Shown: one piece after another, positions 11,351-24,134 of the stretch | Layout of the letters: the number at the start of each line of letters is the position of its first letter | Position numbering within the stretch: the first letter of the stretch is position 1 | Assembly (NCBI GenBank): GCA_963580455.1 | Contig: OY756972.1 | Span: 11,423,001-11,487,000, forward strand | Length of the DNA: 64,000 nucleotides | Source of the DNA: Euonymus europaeus | Taxonomy: Eukaryota; Streptophyta; Magnoliopsida; Celastrales; Celastraceae | Reading direction: 5' to 3' | Notes under the pieces: model-generated | The model's input: only the letters and a program-made list of their open reading frames with translations | Told to the model about the DNA's origin: nothing | Databases searched by the model: none | Made by a program: the position numbers and the translations under genes

Positions 11351-12466
11351 GTGTACACCGAGCAACTTTGATGGTCCGAATTTGCTCAACTCTCTCTATG
11401 GAGGAGCTTTTAACGGTTTCGTCCATTTGTCATAGAAAGTTGGTGTTTTGGCATCGAAATAATCTATGAAGCTTATACTCATAAAATTTGACATATAAGA
11501 ACAATAAAAATTTTACATCGAGCAACTTCGATGGTCTGAAGTTGCTCAACTGTCTCTATGGAAGAGCTTTTAATGGTGTTGTCCATTTGTCATAGAAAGT
11601 TGGTGTTTTGGCATCGAAATAATCTAGGAAGCTTATACTCTTAAAATTTGACATATAAGAACAATAAAAATTGTACACCGAGCAACTTTGATGGTCCGAA
11701 GGTGCTCAACTCTCTCTATGGAGGAGCTTTTAACGGTTTTATCCATTTTTCGTAGAAAGTTGGTGTTTCGGAATCGAAATAATCTTTGAAACTTGTATTA
11801 ATAAAATTTTACATAGAAGAAAAATAAAAAGTGTACATAGAGGAACTTTGATGGTCCGAAGTTGCTCAACTCTCTCTCTGGAGGTGCTTTAACGGTTTTG
11901 TCCATTTGTCATAAAAGTTGGTGTATTGGCATCGAAATATTCTATGAAGCTTATACTCATAAAATTTGACATATAAGAACAGTAAAAAGTGTACACCGAG
12001 CAACTTTGATGGTCCGAATTTGCTCAACTCTCTCTATGGAGGAGCTTTTAACGGTTTTGTCCATTTGTCATAGAAAGTTTATGTTTTGGCATCGAAATCA
12101 TCTAAGAAGCTTATACTCTTAAAATTTGACATATAAGAACAATAAAAATTGTACACCGAGCAACTTTGATGGTCCGAAGTTGCTCAACTCTCTCTATGGA
12201 GGAGCTTTTAACGGTTTTATCCATTTGTCGTAGAAAGTTGATGTTTCGGAATCGAAATAATCTTGGAAACTTGTATTAATAAAATTTTACATAGAAGAAA
12301 AATAAAAAGTGTACATAGAGGAACTTTGATGGTCCGAAGTTGCTCAACTCTCTCTATGGAGGTGCTTTAACGGTTTTGTCCATTAGTCATAAAAGTTGGT
12401 GTATTGGCATCGAAATAATCTATGAAGCTTATACTCATAAAATTTGACAAATAAGAACAATAAAAA
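11351..12466 (+). repeat. Seven monomers with hybrids: A/Q-G-H-I, A-H3-I
   Basis: The monomer at 11351-11510 opens as A (GAATTTGCTC) and continues as Q (GGTTTCGTCC, then an F-like end). It is a hybrid placed so that G-H-I is duplicated just downstream of the previous G-H-I. TTTTACA at the start of G (10873 and 11511) and the CTCTCTCTCTGG change in I are shared by both copies, which shows that the duplication is recent. The next three monomers, A-H3-I (11989-12466), recur as a set at 27803, 38810 and 44074. Confidence 0.85.
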
Positions 12467-14065
12467 GTGTACACCGAGCAACTTTGATGGTCTGAAGTTG
12501 CTCAACTCTCTCTATGGAGGAGCTTTTAACGGTTTTGTCCATTTGTCACAGAAAGTTGGTGTTTTGGAATAAAAATAATCTAGGAAGCTTATACACGTAC
12601 AATTTGACATAGAAGAACAATAAAAAGTCTATCACGAGCAACTTTGATGGTCTGAAGTTGCTCAACTCTGTCTATGGAGGAGCTTTTAACAGTTTTGCCA
12701 TTTGTCATAGAAAGTTGGTGTTTTAGCATCGAAATAATCTAGGAAGCTTATACTCTTAAAATTTGACATATAAGAACAATAAAAATTGTACACCGAGCAA
12801 CTTTGATGGTCCGAAGTTTCTCAACTCTCTCTATGGAGGAGCTTTTAGCGGTTTTATCCATTTGTCATAGAAAGTTGGTGTGTTGGAATCGAAATAATCT
12901 TGGAAGCTTGTATTAATAAAATTTTACATAGAAGAACAATAAAAAGTGTACATAAAGGAACTTTGATGGTCCGAAGTTGCTCAACTCTCTCTATGGATGA
13001 GCTTTTAACGGTTTGGTCCATTTGTCATAGAATTTGTGTGTTTTGGCATCGAAATAATCTATGAAGCTTATACTCATAAAATTTGACATATAAGAACAAT
13101 AAAAAGTGTACACCGAGCAACTTTGATGGTCCGAAGTTGCTCAACTCTCTCTATGGAGAAGCTTTTAACGGTTTTGTCCATTTGTCACAGAAAGTTGGTG
13201 TTTTGGAATAAAAATAATCTAGGAAGCTTATACCCGTAAAATTTGACATAGAAGAACAATAAAAAGTCTATCACGAGCAACTTTGATGGTCTGAAGTTGC
13301 TCAACTCTGTCTATGGAGGAGCTTTTAACAGTTTTGTCCATTTGTCATAGAAAGTTGGTGTTTTAGCATCGAAATAATCTAGGAAGCTTATACTCTTAAA
13401 ATTTGACATATAAGAACAATAAAAATTGTACACCGAGCAACTTTGATGGTCCGAAGTTGCTCAACTCTCTCTATGGAGGAGCTTTTAGCGGTTTTATCCA
13501 TTTGTCATAGAAAGTTGGTGTGTTGGAATCGAAATAATCTTGGAAGCTTGTATTAATAAAATTTTATATAGAAGAACAATAAAAAGTGTACATAAAGGAA
13601 CTTTGATGGTCCGAAGTTGCTCAACTCTCTCTATGGATGAGCTTTTAACGGTTTGGTCCATTTGTCATAGAATTTGTGTGTTTTGGCATCGAAATAATCT
13701 ATGAAGCTTATACTCATAAAATTTGACATATAAGAAAAATAAAAAGTGTACACCGAGCAACTTTGATGGTCCGAAGTTGCTCAACTCTCTCTATGGAGGA
13801 GCTTTTAACGGTTTTGTCCATTTGTCACAGAAAGTTGGTGTTTTGGAATAAAAATAATCTAGGAAGCTTATACCCGTAAAATTTGACATAGAAGAACAAT
13901 AAAAAGTCTATCACGAGCAACTTTGATGGTCTGAAGTTGCTCAACTCTGTCTATGGAGGAGCTTTTAACAGTTTTGTCCATTTGTCATAGAATGTTGGTG
14001 TTTTAGCATCGAAATAATCTAGCAAGCTTATACTCTTAAAATTTGACATATAAGAACAATAAAAA
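12467..14065 (+). repeat. D-E-b-C tetramer run (10 monomers)
   Basis: Order is D-E-b-C, D-E-b-C, D-E. The first D carries TACACGTACAATTTG and TCTGAAG. The E at 12627 is 159 bp because GTTTTGTCC became GTTTTGCC. The second D has GAGAAGC in place of GAGGAGC, and the second b has ATTTTATATAG. These markers recur in the same order near 18701-19180, which identifies a long duplicated segment (see findings). Confidence 0.88.
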
Positions 14066-15500
14066 TTGTACACCGAGCAACTTTGATGGTCCGAAGTTGC
14101 TCAACTCTCTCTATGGAGGAGCTTTTAGCGGTTTTGTCCATTTGTCATACAAGTTGGTGTTTTGGCATCGAAATAATCTATGAAGCTTATACTCATAAAA
14201 TTTGACATATAAGAAAAAATAAAAAGTGTACACCGAGCAACTTTGTTAGTCCGAAGTTGCTCAACTCTCTCTATGGAGGAGCTTTTAACGGTTTTGTCCA
14301 TTTGTCATAGAAAGTTGGTATTTTGGCATCCAAATAATCTATGAAGCTTATACTCGTAAAATTTGACATATTAGAAAAATAAAAAGTGTACACGGAGCAA
14401 CTTTGATGGTCCGAACTTGCTCAATTCTCTCTATGGAGGAGCTTTTAACGATTTTCTCCATTTGTCATAAAAATTTGGTGTTTTGGCATCGAAATAATCT
14501 ATGAATCTTATACTCATAAAACTTGACATATAAGAACAATAAAAAATGTACACCGAGCAACTTTGATGGTCCGAAGTTGCTCAACTCTCTCTATAGAGGA
14601 GCTTTTAACGGTTTTGTCTATTTGTCATAGAAAGTTGGTGTTTTGGCATCGAAATAATCTAGAAGCTTCTACTCTTAAAATTTGACATATAAGAACAATA
14701 AAAATTGTACACCGAGCAACTTTGATGGTCCGAAGTTGCTCAACTCTCTCTATGGAAGAGCATTTAACGGTTTTATCCATTTGTCATAGAAAGTTGGTGT
14801 TTTGGAATCGAAATAATCTTGGAAGCTTGTATTAATAAAATTTTACATAGAAGAACAATAAAAATGTACAGAGAGGAACTTTGATGGTCCGAAATTGCTC
14901 AACTCCCTCTATGGAGGAGCTTTTAGCGGTTTTGTCCATTTATCATAAAAGTTGGTGTTTTGGCATCGAAATAATCTATGAAGCTTATACTCATAAAATT
15001 TGACATATAAGAACAATAAAAAGTGTACACCGAGCAACTTTGATAGTCCGAAGTTGCTCAACGCTCTCTATGGAGGAGCTTTTAACGGTTTTGTCCATTT
15101 GTCATAGAAAGTTGGTGTTTTAGCATCGAAATAATCTAGGAAGCTTATACTCCTAAAATTTAAAATATAAGAACAATAAAAATTGTTCACCGAGCACTTT
15201 TAATGGTCCGAAGTTGCTCAACTCTCTCTATGGAGGAGCTTTTAACGGTTTCGTCCATTTGTCATAGAAAGTTGGTGTTTCGGAATCGAAATAATCTTTG
15301 AAACTTGTATTAATAAAATTTTACATAGAAGAAAAATAAAAAGTGTACATAGAGGAACTTTGATGGTCCGAAGTTGCTCAACTCTCTCTATGGAGGTGCT
15401 TTAACGGTTTTGTCCATTTGTCATAAAAGTTGGTGTATTGGCATCGAAATAATCTATGAAGCTTATACTCATAAAATTTGACATATAAGAACAATAAAAA
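14066..15500 (+). repeat. J-K-L-M-N-O-P-(Q/H)-I block, copy 2 (9 monomers)
   Basis: This block matches 9597-11350 but lacks two monomers. The monomer at 15183-15342 begins as Q (TTGTTCACC, GTTTCGTCC) and ends as H (TTTCGGAATCG, TTTGAAACTTG), so Q-end, G and H-start are missing. The break fell at equivalent positions, so the hybrid is still 160 bp. J here is 160 bp because AAGAAAAAATAAA offsets its usual one-base loss. Confidence 0.9.
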
Positions 15501-18500
15501 GTGTACACCGAGCAACTTTGATGGTCCGAAGTTGCTCAACTCTCTCTATGGAGGAGCTTTTAACGGTTTTGTCCATTTGTCACAGAAAGTTGGTGTTTTG
15601 GAATAAAAATAATCTAGGAAGCTTATACCCGTACAATTTGACATAGAAGAACAATAAAAAGTCTATCACGAGCAACTTTGATGGTCTGAAGTTGCTCAAC
15701 TCTGTCTATGGAGGAGCTTTTAACAGTTTTGTCCATTTGTCATAGAAAGTTGGTGTTTTAGCATCGAAATAATCTAGGAAGCTTATACTCTTAAAATTTG
15801 ACATATAAGAACAATAAAAATTGTACACCGAGCAACTTTGATGGTCCGAAGTTTCTCAACTCTCTCTATGGAGGAGCTTTTAGCGGTTTTATCCATTTGT
15901 CATAGAAAGTTGGTGTGTTGGAATCGAAATAATCTTGGAAGCTTGTATTAATAAAATTTTACATAGAAGAACAATAAAAAGTGTACATAAATGAACTTTG
16001 ATGGTCCGAAGTTGCTCAACTCTCTCTATGGATGAGCTTTTAACGGTTTGGTCCATTTGTCATAGAATTTGTGTGTTTTGGCATCGAAATAATCTATGAA
16101 GCTTATACTCATAAAATTTGACATATAAGAACAATAAAAAGTGTACACCGAGCAACTTTGATGGTCCGAAGTTGCTCAACTCTCTCTATGGAGGAGCTTT
16201 TAACGGTTTTGTCCATTTGTCACAGAAAGTTGGTGTTTTGGAATAAAAATAATCTAGGAAGCTTATACCCGTAAAATTTGACATAGAAGAACAATAAAAA
16301 GTCTATCACGAGCAACTTTGATGGTCTGAAGTTGCTCAACTCTGTCTATGGAGGAGCTTTTAACTGTTTTGTCCATTTGTCATAGAAAGTTGGTGTTTTA
16401 GCATCGAAATAATCTAGGAAGCTTATACTCTTAAAATTTGACATATAAGAACAATAAAAATTGTACACAGAGCAACTTTGACGGTCCGAAGTTGCTCAAC
16501 TCTCTCTATGGAGGAGCTTTTAGCGGTTTTATCCATTTGTCATAGAAAGTTGGTGTGTTGGAATCGAAATAATCTTGGAAGCTTGTATTAATAAAATTTT
16601 ACATAGAAGAACAATAAAAAGTGTACATAAAGGAACTTTGAAGGTCCGAAGTTGCTCAACTCTCTCTATGGATGAGCTTTTAACGGTTTGGTCCATTTGT
16701 CATAGAATTTGTGTGTTTTGGCATCGAAATAATCTATGAAGCTTATACTCATAAAATTTGACATATAAGAACAATAAAAAGTGTACACCGAGCAACTTTG
16801 ATGGTCCGAAGTTGCTCAACTCTCTCTATGGAGGAGCTTTTAACGGTTTTGTCCATTTGTCACAGAAAGTTGGTGTTTTGGAATAAAAATAATCTAGGAA
16901 GCTTATACCCGTAAAATTTGACATAGAAGAACAATAAAAAGTCTATCACGAGCAACTTTGATGGTCTGAAGTTGCTCAACTCTGTCTATGGAGGAGCTTT
17001 TAACAGTTTTGTCCATTTGTCATAGAAAGTTGGTGTTTTAGCATCGAAATAATCTAGGAAGCTTATACTCTTAAAATTTGACATATAAGAACAATAAAAA
17101 TTGTACACCGAGCAACTTTGATGGTCCGAAGTTGCTCAACTCTCTCTATGGAGGAGCTTTTAGCGGTTTTATCCATTTGTCATAGAAAGTTGGTGTGTTG
17201 GAATCGAAATAATCTTGGAAGCTTGTATTAATAAAATTTTACATAGAAGAACAATAAAAAGTGTACATAAAGGAACTTTGATGGTCCGAAGTTGCTCAAC
17301 TCTCTCTATGGATGAGCTTTTAACGGTTTGGTCCATTTGTCATAGAATTTGTGTGTTTTGGCATCGAAATAATCTATGAAGCTTATACTCATAAAATTTG
17401 ACATATAAGAACAATAAAAAGTGTACACCGAGCAACTTTGATGGTCCGAAGTTGCTCAACTCTCTCTATGGAGGAGCTTTTAACGGTTTTGTCCATTTGT
17501 CACAGAAAGTTGGTGTTTTGGAATAAAAATAATCTAGGAAGCTTATACCCGTACAATTTGACATAGAAGAACAATAAAAAGTCTATCACGAGCAACTTTG
17601 ATGGTCTGAAGTTGCTCAACTCTGTCTATGGAGGAGCTTTTAACAGTTTTGTCCATTTGTCATAGAAAGTTGGTGTTTTAGCATCGAAATAATCTAGGAA
17701 GCTTATACTCCTAAAATTTGACATATAAGAACAATAAAAATTGTACACCGAGCAACTTTGATGGTCCGAAGTTTCTCAACTCTCTCTATGGAGGAGCTTT
17801 TAGCGGTTTTATCCATTTGTCATAGAAAGTTGGTGTGTTGGAATCGAAATAATCTTGGAAGCTTGTATTAATAAAATTTTACATAGAAGAACAATAAAAA
17901 GTGTACATAAAGGAACTTTGATGGTCCGAAGTTGATCAACTCTCTCTATGGATGAGCTTTTAACGGTTTGGTCCATTTGTCATAGAATTTCTGTGTTTTG
18001 GCATCGAAATAATCTATGAAGCTTATACTCATAAAATTTGACATATAAGAACAATAAAAAGTGTACACCGAGCAACTTTGATGGTCCGAAGTTGCTCAAC
18101 TCTCTCTATGGAGGAGCTTTGAACGGTTTTGTCCATTTGTCACAGAAAGTTGGTGTTTTGGAATAAAAATAATCTAGGAAGCTTATACCCGTACAATTTG
18201 ACATAGAAGAACAATAAAAAGTCTATCACGAGCAACTTTGATGGTCTGAAGTTGCTCAACTCTGTCTATGGAGGAGCTTTTAACAGTTTTGTCCATTTGT
18301 CATAGAAAGTTGGTGTTTTAGCATCGAAATAATCTAGGAAGCTTATACTCTTAAAATTTGACATATAAGAACAATAAAAATTGTACACCGAGCAACTTTG
18401 ATGGTCCGAAGTTTCTCAACTCTCTCTATGGAGGAGCTTTTAGCGGTTTTATCCATTTGTCATAGAAAGTTGGTGTGTTGGAACCGAAATAATCTTGGAA

Positions 18501-19660
18501 GCTTGTATTAATAAAATTTTACATAGAAGAACAATAAAAAGTGTACATAAAGGAACTTTGATGGTCCGAAGTTGCTCAACTCTCTCTATGGATGAGCTTT
18601 TAACGGTTTGGTCCATTTGTCATAGAATTTGTGTGTTTTGGCATCGAAATAATCTATGAAGCTTATACTCATAAAATTTGACATATAAGAACAATAAAAA
18701 GTGTACACCGAGCAACTTTGATGGTCCGAAGTTGCTCAACTCTCTCTATGGAGAAGCTTTTAACGGTTTTGTCCATTTGTCACAGAAAGTTGGTGTTTTG
18801 GAATAAAAATAATCTAGGAAGCTTATACCCGTAAAATTTGACATAGAAGAACAATAAAAAGTCTATCACGAGCAACTTTGATGGTCTGAAGTTGCTCAAC
18901 TCTGTCTATGGAGGAGCTTTTAACAGTTTTGTCCATTTGTCATAGAAAGTTGGTGTTTTAGCATCGAAATAATCTAGGAAGCTTATACTCTTAAAATTTG
19001 ACATATAAGAACAATAAAAATTGTACACCGAGCAACTTTGATGGTCCGAAGTTGCTCAACTCTCTCTATGGAGGAGCTTTTAGCGGTTTTATCCATTTGT
19101 CATAGAAAGTTGGTGTGTTGGAATCGAAATAATCTTGGAAGCTTGTATTAATAAAATTTTATATAGAAGAACAATAAAAAGTGTACATAAAGGAACTTTG
19201 ATGGTCCGAAGTTGCTCAACTCTCTCTATGGATGAGCTTTTAACGGTTTGGTCCATTTGTCATAGAATTTGTGTGTTTTGGCATCGAAATAATCTATGAA
19301 GCTTATACTCATAAAATTTGACATATAAGAACAATAAAAAGTGTACACCGAGCAACTTTGATGGTCCGAAGTTGCTCAACTCTCTCTATGGAGGAGCTTT
19401 TAACGGTTTTGTCCATTTGTCACAGAAAGTTGGTGTTTTGGAATAAAAATAATCTAGGAAGCTTATACCCGTAAAATTTGACATAGAAGAACAATAAAAA
19501 GTCTATCACGAGCAACTTTGATGGTCTGAAGTTGCTCAACTCTGTCTATGGAGGAGCATTTAACAGTTTTGTCCATTTGTCATAGAATGTTGGTGTTTTA
19601 GCATCGAAATAATCTAGCAAGCTTATACTCTTAAAATTTGACATATAAGAACAATAAAAA
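15501..19660 (+). repeat. Homogeneous D-E-b-C run, six tetramers plus D-E (4160 bp)
   Basis: Twenty-six monomers of exactly 160 bp follow in strict D-E-b-C order, starting at 15501, 16141, 16781, 17421, 18061 and 18701, with a final D-E at 19341. Two sub-haplotypes are visible. In tetramers 1, 4 and 5, D has GTACAATTTG and b has AAGTTTCTC. In tetramers 2, 3 and 6, D has GTAAAATTTG and b has AAGTTGCTC. The last tetramer and D-E carry GAGAAGC, TTTATATAG, AGAATGTTGG and AGCAAGC, as at 13106-14065. The inverted repeat is intact in D and E, variable in b, and broken in every C. Confidence 0.93.
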
Positions 19661-21415
19661 TTGTACACCGAGCAACTTTGATGGTCCGAAGTTGCTCAAC
19701 TCTCTCTATGGAGGAGCTTTTAGCGGTTTTGTCCATTTGTCATACAAGTTGGTGTTTTGGCATCGAAATAATCTATGAAGCTTATACTCATAAAATTTGA
19801 CATATAAGAAAAAATAAAAAGTGTACACCGAGCAACTTTGTTAGTCCGAAGTTGCTCAACTCTCTCTATGGAGGAGCTTTTAACGGTTTTGTCCATTTGT
19901 CATAGAAAGTTGGTATTTTGGCATCCAAATAATCTATGAAGCTTATACTCGTAAAATTTGACATATTAGAAAAATAAAAAGTGTACACGGAGCAACTTTG
20001 ATGGTCCGAACTTGCTCAATTCTCTCTATGGAGGAGCTTTTAACGATTTTCTCCATTTGTCATAAAAAATTGGTGTTTTGGCATCGAAATAATCTATGAA
20101 TCTTATACTCATAAAACTTGACATATAAGAATAATAAAAAATGTACACCGAGCAACTTTGATGGTCCGAAGTTGCTCAACTCTCTCTATAGAGGAGCTTT
20201 TAACGGTTTTGTCTATTTGTCATAGAAAGTTGGTGTTTTGGCATCGAAATAATCTAGAAGCTTCTACTCTTAAAATTTGACGTATAAGAACAATAAAAAT
20301 TGTACACCGAGAACCTTTGATGGTCCGAAGTTGCTCAACTCTCTCTATGGAAGAGCATTTAACGGTTTTATCCATTTGTCATAGAAAGTTGGTGTTTTGG
20401 AATCGAAATAATCTTGGAAGCTTGTATTAATAAAATTTTACATAGAAGAACAATAAAAATGTACAGAGAGGAACTTTGATGGTCCGAAATTGCTCAACTC
20501 CCTCTATGGAGGAGCTTTTAGCGGTTTTGTCCATTTATCATAAAAGTTGTTGTTTTGGCATCGAAATAATCTATGAAGCTTATACTCATAAAATTTGACA
20601 TATAAGAACAATAAAAAGTGTACACCGAGCAACTTTGATAGTCCGAAGTTGCTCAACGCTCTCTATGGAGGAGCTTTTAACGGTTTTGTCCCTTTGTCAT
20701 AGAAAGTTGGTGTTTTAGCATCGAAATAATCTAGGAAGCTTATACTCCTAAAATTTAAAATATAAGAACAATAAAAATTGTTCACCGAGCACTTTTAATG
20801 GTCCGAAGTTGCTCAACTCTCTCTATGGAGGAGCTTTTAACGGTTTCGTCCATTTGTCATAGAAAGTTGGTGTTTTGGCATCGAAATAATCTATGAAGCT
20901 TATACTCGTAAAATTTGACATATAACAACAATAAAAATTGTACACCGAGCATCTTTGATGGTCTGAAGTTGCTCAACTGTCTCTATGGAAGAGCTTTTAA
21001 CGGTGTTGTCCATTTGTCATAGAAAGTTGGTGTTTTGGCATCGAAATAATCTAGGAAGCTTATACTCCTAAAATTTGACATATAAGAACAATAAAAATTG
21101 TACACCGAGCAACTTTGATGGTCCGAAGGTGCTCGACTCTCTCTATGGAGGAGCTTTTAACGGTTTTATCCATTTGTCGTAGAAAGTTGGTGTTTCGGAA
21201 TCGAAATAATCTTTGAAACTTGTATTAATAAAATTTTACATAGAAGAAAAATAAAAAGTGTACATAGAGGAACTTTGATGGTCCGAAGTTGCTCAACTCT
21301 CTCTATGGAGGTGCTTTAACGGTTTTGTCCATTTGTCATAAAAGTTGGTGTATTGGCATCGAAATAATCTATGAAGCTTATACTCATAAAATTTGACATA
21401 TAAGAACAATAAAAA
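19661..21415 (+). repeat. J-K-L-M-N-O-P-Q-G-H-I block, copy 3 (11 monomers)
   Basis: The full 11-monomer block appears again, as at 9597, but with the J variant of copy 2 (160 bp, AAGAAAAAATAAA). Up to P it tracks copy 2, and from Q onward it keeps G and H like copy 1. Private changes include GAGAACC at the start of N, GTCCCTTTG in P, ATAACAACA in Q and GCTCGACTC in H. I is 158 bp. Confidence 0.9.
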
Positions 21416-24134
21416 GTGTACACCGAGCAACTTTGATGGTCCGAAGTTGCTCAACTCTCTCTATGGAGGAGCTTTGAACGGTTTTGTCCATTTGTCACAG
21501 AAAGTTGGTGTTTTGGAATAAAAATAATCTAGGAAGCTTATACCCGTACAATTTGACATAGAAGAACAATAAAAAGTCTATCACGAGCAACTTTGATGGT
21601 CTGAAGTTGCTCAACTCTGTCTATGGAGGAGCTTTTAACAGTTTTGTCCATTTGTCATAGAAAGTTGGTGTTTTAGCATCGAAATAATCTAGGAAGCTTA
21701 TACTCTTAAAATTTGACATATAAGAACAATAAAAATTGTACACCGAGCAACTTTGATGGTCCGAAGTTTCTCAACTCTCTCTATGGAGGAGCTTTTAGCG
21801 GTTTTATCCATTTGTCATAGAAAGTTGGTGTGTTGGAATCGAAATAATCTTGGAAGCTTGTATTAATAAAATTTTACATAGAAGAACAATAAAAAGTGTA
21901 CATAAATGAACTTTGATGGTCCGAAGTTGCTCAACTCTCTCTATGGATGAGCTTTTAACGGTTTGGTCCATTTGTCATAGAATTTGTGTGTTTTGGCATC
22001 GAAATAATCTATGAAGCTTATACTCATAAAATTTGACATATAAGAACAATAAAAAGTGTACATCGAGCAACTTTGATGGTCCGAAGTTGCTCAACTCTCT
22101 CTATGGAGGAGCTTTTAACGGTTTGTCCATTTGTCACAGAAAGTTGGTGTTTTGGAATAAAAATAATCTAGGAAGCTTATACCCGTAAAATTTGACATAG
22201 AAGAACAATAAAAAGTCTATCACGAGCAACTTTGATGGTCTGAAGTTGCTCAACTCTGTCTATGGAGGAGCTTTTAACAGTTTTGTCCATTTGTCATAGA
22301 AAGTTGGTGTGTTGGAATCGAAATAATCTTGGAAGCTTGTATTAATAAAATTTTACATAGAAGAACAATAAAAAGTGTACATAAAGGAACTTTGATGGTC
22401 CGAAGTTGCTCAACTCTCTCTATGGAGGAGCTTTTAGCGGTTTTATCCATTTGTCATAGAAAGTTGGTGTGTTGGAATCGAAATAATCTTGGAAGCTTGT
22501 ATTAATAAAATTTTACATAGAAGAACAATAAAAAGTGTACATAAAGGAACTTTGATGGTCCGAAGTTGCTCAACTCTCTCTATGGATGAGCTTTTAACGG
22601 TTTGGTCCATTTGTCATAGAATTTGTGTGTTTTGGCATCGAAATAATCTATGAAGCTTATACTCATAAAATTTGACATATAAGAACAATAAAAAGTGTAC
22701 ACCGAGCAACTTTGATGGTCCGAAGTTGCTCAACTCTCTCTATGGAGGAGCTTTTAACGGTTTTGTCCATTTGTCACAGAAAGTTGGTGTTTTGGAATAA
22801 AAATAATCTAGGAAGCTTATACCCGTAAAATTTGACATAGAAGAACAATAAAAAGTCTATCGGGAGCAACTTTGATGGTCTGAAGTTGCTCAACTCTGTC
22901 TATGGAGGAGCTTTTAACAGTTTTGTCCATTTGTCATAGAAAGTTGGTGTTTTAGCATCGAAATAATCTAGGAAGCTTATACTCTTAAAATTTGACATAT
23001 AAGAACAATAAAAATTGTACACCGAGCAACTTTGATGGTCCGAAGTTGCTCAACTCTCTCTATGGAGGAGCTTTTAGCGGTTTTATCCATTTGTCATAGA
23101 AAGTTGGTGTGTTGGAATTGAAATAATCTTGGAAGCTTGTATTAATAAAATTTTATATAGAAGAACAATAAAAAGTGTACATAAAGGAACTTTGATGGTC
23201 CGAAGTTGCTCAACTCTCTCTATGGATGAGCTTTTAACGGTTTGGTCCATTTGTCATAGAATTTGTGTGTTTTGGCATCGAAATAATCTATGAAGCTTAT
23301 ACTCATAAAATTTGAGATATAAGAACAATAAAAAGTGTACACCGAGCAACTTTGATGGTCCGAAGTTGCTCAACTCTCTCTATGGAGGAGCTTTTAACGG
23401 TTTTGTCCATTTGTCACAGAAAGTTGGTGTTTTGGAATAAAAATAATCTAGGAAGCTTATACTCGTAAAATTTGACATAGAAGAACAATAAAAAGTCTAT
23501 CACGAGCAACTTTGATGGTCTGAAGTTGCTCAACTCTGTCTATGGAGGAGCTTTTAACAGTTTTGTCCATTTGTCATAGAAAGTTGGTGTTTTAGCATCG
23601 AAATAATCTAGGAAGCTTATACTCTTAAAATTTGACATATAAGAACAATAAAAATTGTACACCGAGCAACTTTGATGGTCCGAAGTTGATCAACTCTCTC
23701 TATGGAGGAGCTTTTAGCGGTTTTATCCATTTGTCATAGAAAGTTGGTGTGTTGGAATCGAAATAATCTTGGAAGCTTGTATTAATAAAATTTTACATAG
23801 AAGAACAATAAAAAGTGTACATAAAGGAACTTTGATGGTCCGAAGTTGCTCAACTCTCTCTATGGATGAGCTTTTAACGGTTTGGTCCATTTGTCATAGA
23901 ATTTGTGTGTTTTGGCATCGAAATAATCTATGAAGCTTATACTCATAAAATTTGACATATAAGAACAATAAAAAGTGTACACCGAGTAACTTTGATGGTC
24001 CGAAGTTGCTCAACTCTCTCTATGGAGGAGTTTTTAACGGTTTTGTCCATTTGTCACAGAAAGTTGGTGTTTTGGAATAAAAATAATCTAGGAAGCTTAT
24101 ACTCTTAAAATTTGACATATAATAAGAATAAAAA
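21416..24134 (+). repeat. D-E-b-C run with two adjacent hybrids (17 monomers)
   Basis: Order is D-E-b-C, D, E/b, C/b, C, D-E-b-C, D-E-b-C, D/S. E/b (22215-22374) starts GTCTATCACG and ends GTGTGTTGGAATCG. C/b (22375-22534) starts GTGTACATAAAGG and continues with GAGGAGC and TAGCGG. Together they signal one local crossover. The D at 22056 is 159 bp (GGTTTGTCC). The final monomer, 23975-24134, starts as D and ends with ATAATAAGAAT, the S ending, so it is the junction to the second HOR family. Confidence 0.87.
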
